Assembly: GCA_017531985.1 (NCBI GenBank) | Contig: JAFXJY010000020.1 | Coordinates: 1 to 55,531, forward strand | DNA from: Bacteroidaceae bacterium | GTDB taxonomy: Bacteria > Bacteroidota > Bacteroidia > Bacteroidales > Barnesiellaceae_A | DNA length: 55,531 nt | Reading direction: 5' to 3' | Shown: piece by piece, positions 55,517 to 55,531 of the stretch | How positions within the stretch are numbered: the stretch's first letter is position 1 | How the letters are laid out: each line of letters opens with the position of its first letter | Notes under the pieces: generated by a model | Told to the model about the DNA's origin: nothing | The model's database searches: none | Seen by the model: only the letters and a program-made list of their open reading frames with translations | Made by a program: the position numbers and the translations under genes

Positions 55517-55531
55517 TAATAATAATAATAA

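Overview
The window looks like chromosomal DNA from a member of the Bacteroidales (Bacteroidota). Three things point there. Promoters repeatedly fit the Bacteroidota consensus (a TTG/TTTG element about 20 bp upstream of TAnnTTTG). Gene content is typical of the order: a Bacteroidota-type LptD, large secreted proteins with type IX secretion (T9SS)-like C-termini, a CCDC81-like HU/SPOR protein, a clostripain-family lipoprotein and a GH13_8-type branching enzyme. Shine-Dalgarno sequences are weak. I cannot fix the family; Barnesiella-like or Muribaculaceae-like lineages are plausible.

Layout. 1-600 is a gene-free mosaic of hairpins with a duplicated ~88-bp unit. 0.6-4.9 kb holds lptD and an RsmF-type rRNA methyltransferase, then tRNA-Met(CAT) with its own promoter and terminator and a decayed formylglycine-generating-enzyme (FGE)-domain gene. 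5.8-8.6 kb holds an 820-residue fusion (CoA-disulfide-reductase-like flavoprotein, rhodanese, TusA, DsrE) followed by a MarR regulator. On the minus strand lie lgt and, upstream of it, a Fic-fold protein whose catalytic motif is destroyed. 10.8-17.6 kb is a collinear carbohydrate run: gpmI, an FHS-type sugar transporter, a DUF3109 protein, galM, galK and a sugar-phosphate nucleotidyltransferase, with no galT. An ATP-grasp-like protein and a cytidylate-kinase-like protein follow.

19.8-24.7 kb (minus strand) holds NYN and DUF2007 genes, a dihydrouridine synthase, grpE-dnaJ and ispE. Divergent from ispE are dnaB, a branching enzyme and a small Cys-rich lipoprotein. 29-40 kb holds two tandem giant secreted multidomain proteins, divergent from a secreted M6-family metalloprotease; all three end in a T9SS-like sorting tail. 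39.9-41.1 kb is an AT-rich insert-like patch with an orphan membrane protein, followed by a double-META lipoprotein and a large TPR protein.

44.4-47.8 kb is the thrS-infC-rpmI-rplT translation operon. Then come an unlisted 41-residue membrane protein, MscS and a C11 peptidase on the minus strand, and finally a plus-strand run of envelope-type genes: an uncharacterised protein, TPR, HU-CCDC81/SPOR, YcxB-like, TPR-PD40 and NfeD-like.

Most of the window is core housekeeping. The parts most worth following up are the Fic pseudoenzyme linked to lgt, the four-module sulfur-relay fusion with its MarR partner, the secreted-protein/protease locus, the galactose operon that lacks galT, and the hairpin mosaic at the left end. 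I found no CRISPR array, intact transposase, prophage or rRNA gene.
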